Assembly: GCA_030642635.1 (NCBI GenBank)
Contig: DAOWNK010000204.1
Location: 1 to 6,000 of the forward strand
Length of the DNA stretch: 6,000 nucleotides
Source of the DNA: Pirellulales bacterium
Lineage (GTDB): Bacteria > Planctomycetota > Planctomycetia > Pirellulales > Thermoguttaceae
Direction of reading: 5' to 3'
Each line of letters opens with the position of its first letter. Positions within the stretch are counted from its first letter, which is position 1. Of this stretch, positions 5,937-6,000 are shown one piece after another. Under the pieces are notes generated by a model. The model saw only the letters and a list, made by a program, of their open reading frames with translations, did not search any database and was not told where the DNA came from. Both the position numbers and the translations under genes were made by a program.

Positions 5937-5962
5937 CGCGCCGAGCAAGCTCGGCGGCTAAA
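5937..5962 (-). repeat. GTTTAGC-type palindromic repeat, single copy E
   Basis: On the minus strand the head TTTAGC (5957-5962) is followed by the perfect hairpin CGCCGAGC-TT-GCTCGGCG (5939-5956) and CG. It differs from copy B (4130-4147) by one compensated base pair. The tail CGCGTATTGGCC resembles those of B and C. No partner of opposite orientation is visible in the 60 bases to its left. Confidence 0.75.
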
Positions 5963-6000
5963 TGAAGTTCGTTTTCCTTCCCCCTTTACGCTTTCCCCCT
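5963..6000. other. Right-edge pyrimidine-rich stretch, no gene seen
   Basis: The last 38 bases hold two runs of five C (5980-5984, 5995-5999), each flanked by T-rich bases, so the minus strand has two G5 runs. This may be the beginning of another G-tract repeat like that at 2455-2479. No start codon with a ribosome site is visible before the edge. Confidence 0.35.

Noticed and set aside
4118..5962. CRISPR array or insertion sequence as explanation of the repeats
   Set aside because: Copies are not evenly spaced, they lie in both orientations in separate gaps, and no transposase or cas gene is in the window.

Overview
The window looks like ordinary bacterial chromosome, most likely from the phylum Planctomycetota. 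That placement is an inference. It rests on the style of the FtsH C-terminal tail (HPFLGKEITEPRRFSE), on a secreted PQQ-like beta-propeller protein with an acidic, Phe-containing C-terminus, on moderately high G+C, and on gaps filled with GC-rich palindromes. No single marker proves it.

Layout, left to right. (1) The 3' end of ftsH (membrane AAA+ zinc protease) runs off the left edge on the plus strand. (2) A tRNA-Arg(CCT) gene begins 6 nt after the ftsH stop. (3) A regulatory gap follows, with a near-consensus sigma-54 promoter and a leader that can fold into a three-way junction. (4) glnA, type I glutamine synthetase, starts with GTG on the plus strand and carries the adenylylation tyrosine. 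(5) A short convergent gap holds a four-tract G-quadruplex motif and a palindromic repeat. (6) purH, the bifunctional last enzyme of IMP synthesis, is on the minus strand. (7) A 330-nt gap contains a paired palindromic repeat, a candidate purH promoter and a further palindrome. (8) A secreted PQQ-like beta-propeller protein is on the minus strand. (9) Its upstream gap, up to the right edge, holds another paired repeat and a single copy.

The genes do not form one functional operon. glnA and purH are linked only loosely: GS makes glutamine, which feeds nitrogen to purine synthesis, but they are convergent and separately expressed. glnA seems to be controlled at several levels: a sigma-54 promoter, possible RNA structure in the leader, and covalent modification of the enzyme.

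The most interesting material is between the genes. A family of small elements built as head GTTTAGC plus a GC-rich hairpin occurs at least seven times in four gaps. Twice it occurs as an inverted pair with the heads facing outward and the same outer borders (TTTCCGTTTAGC on the left, GCTAAACARTACA on the right). Stem bases differ between copies in a compensatory way. Both pairs lie where they would be in the 5' leader of a minus-strand gene (purH and the propeller gene), just downstream of promoter-like sequence. They resemble REP/BIME elements or a mobile RNA structure. I cannot tell from one window whether they are described.
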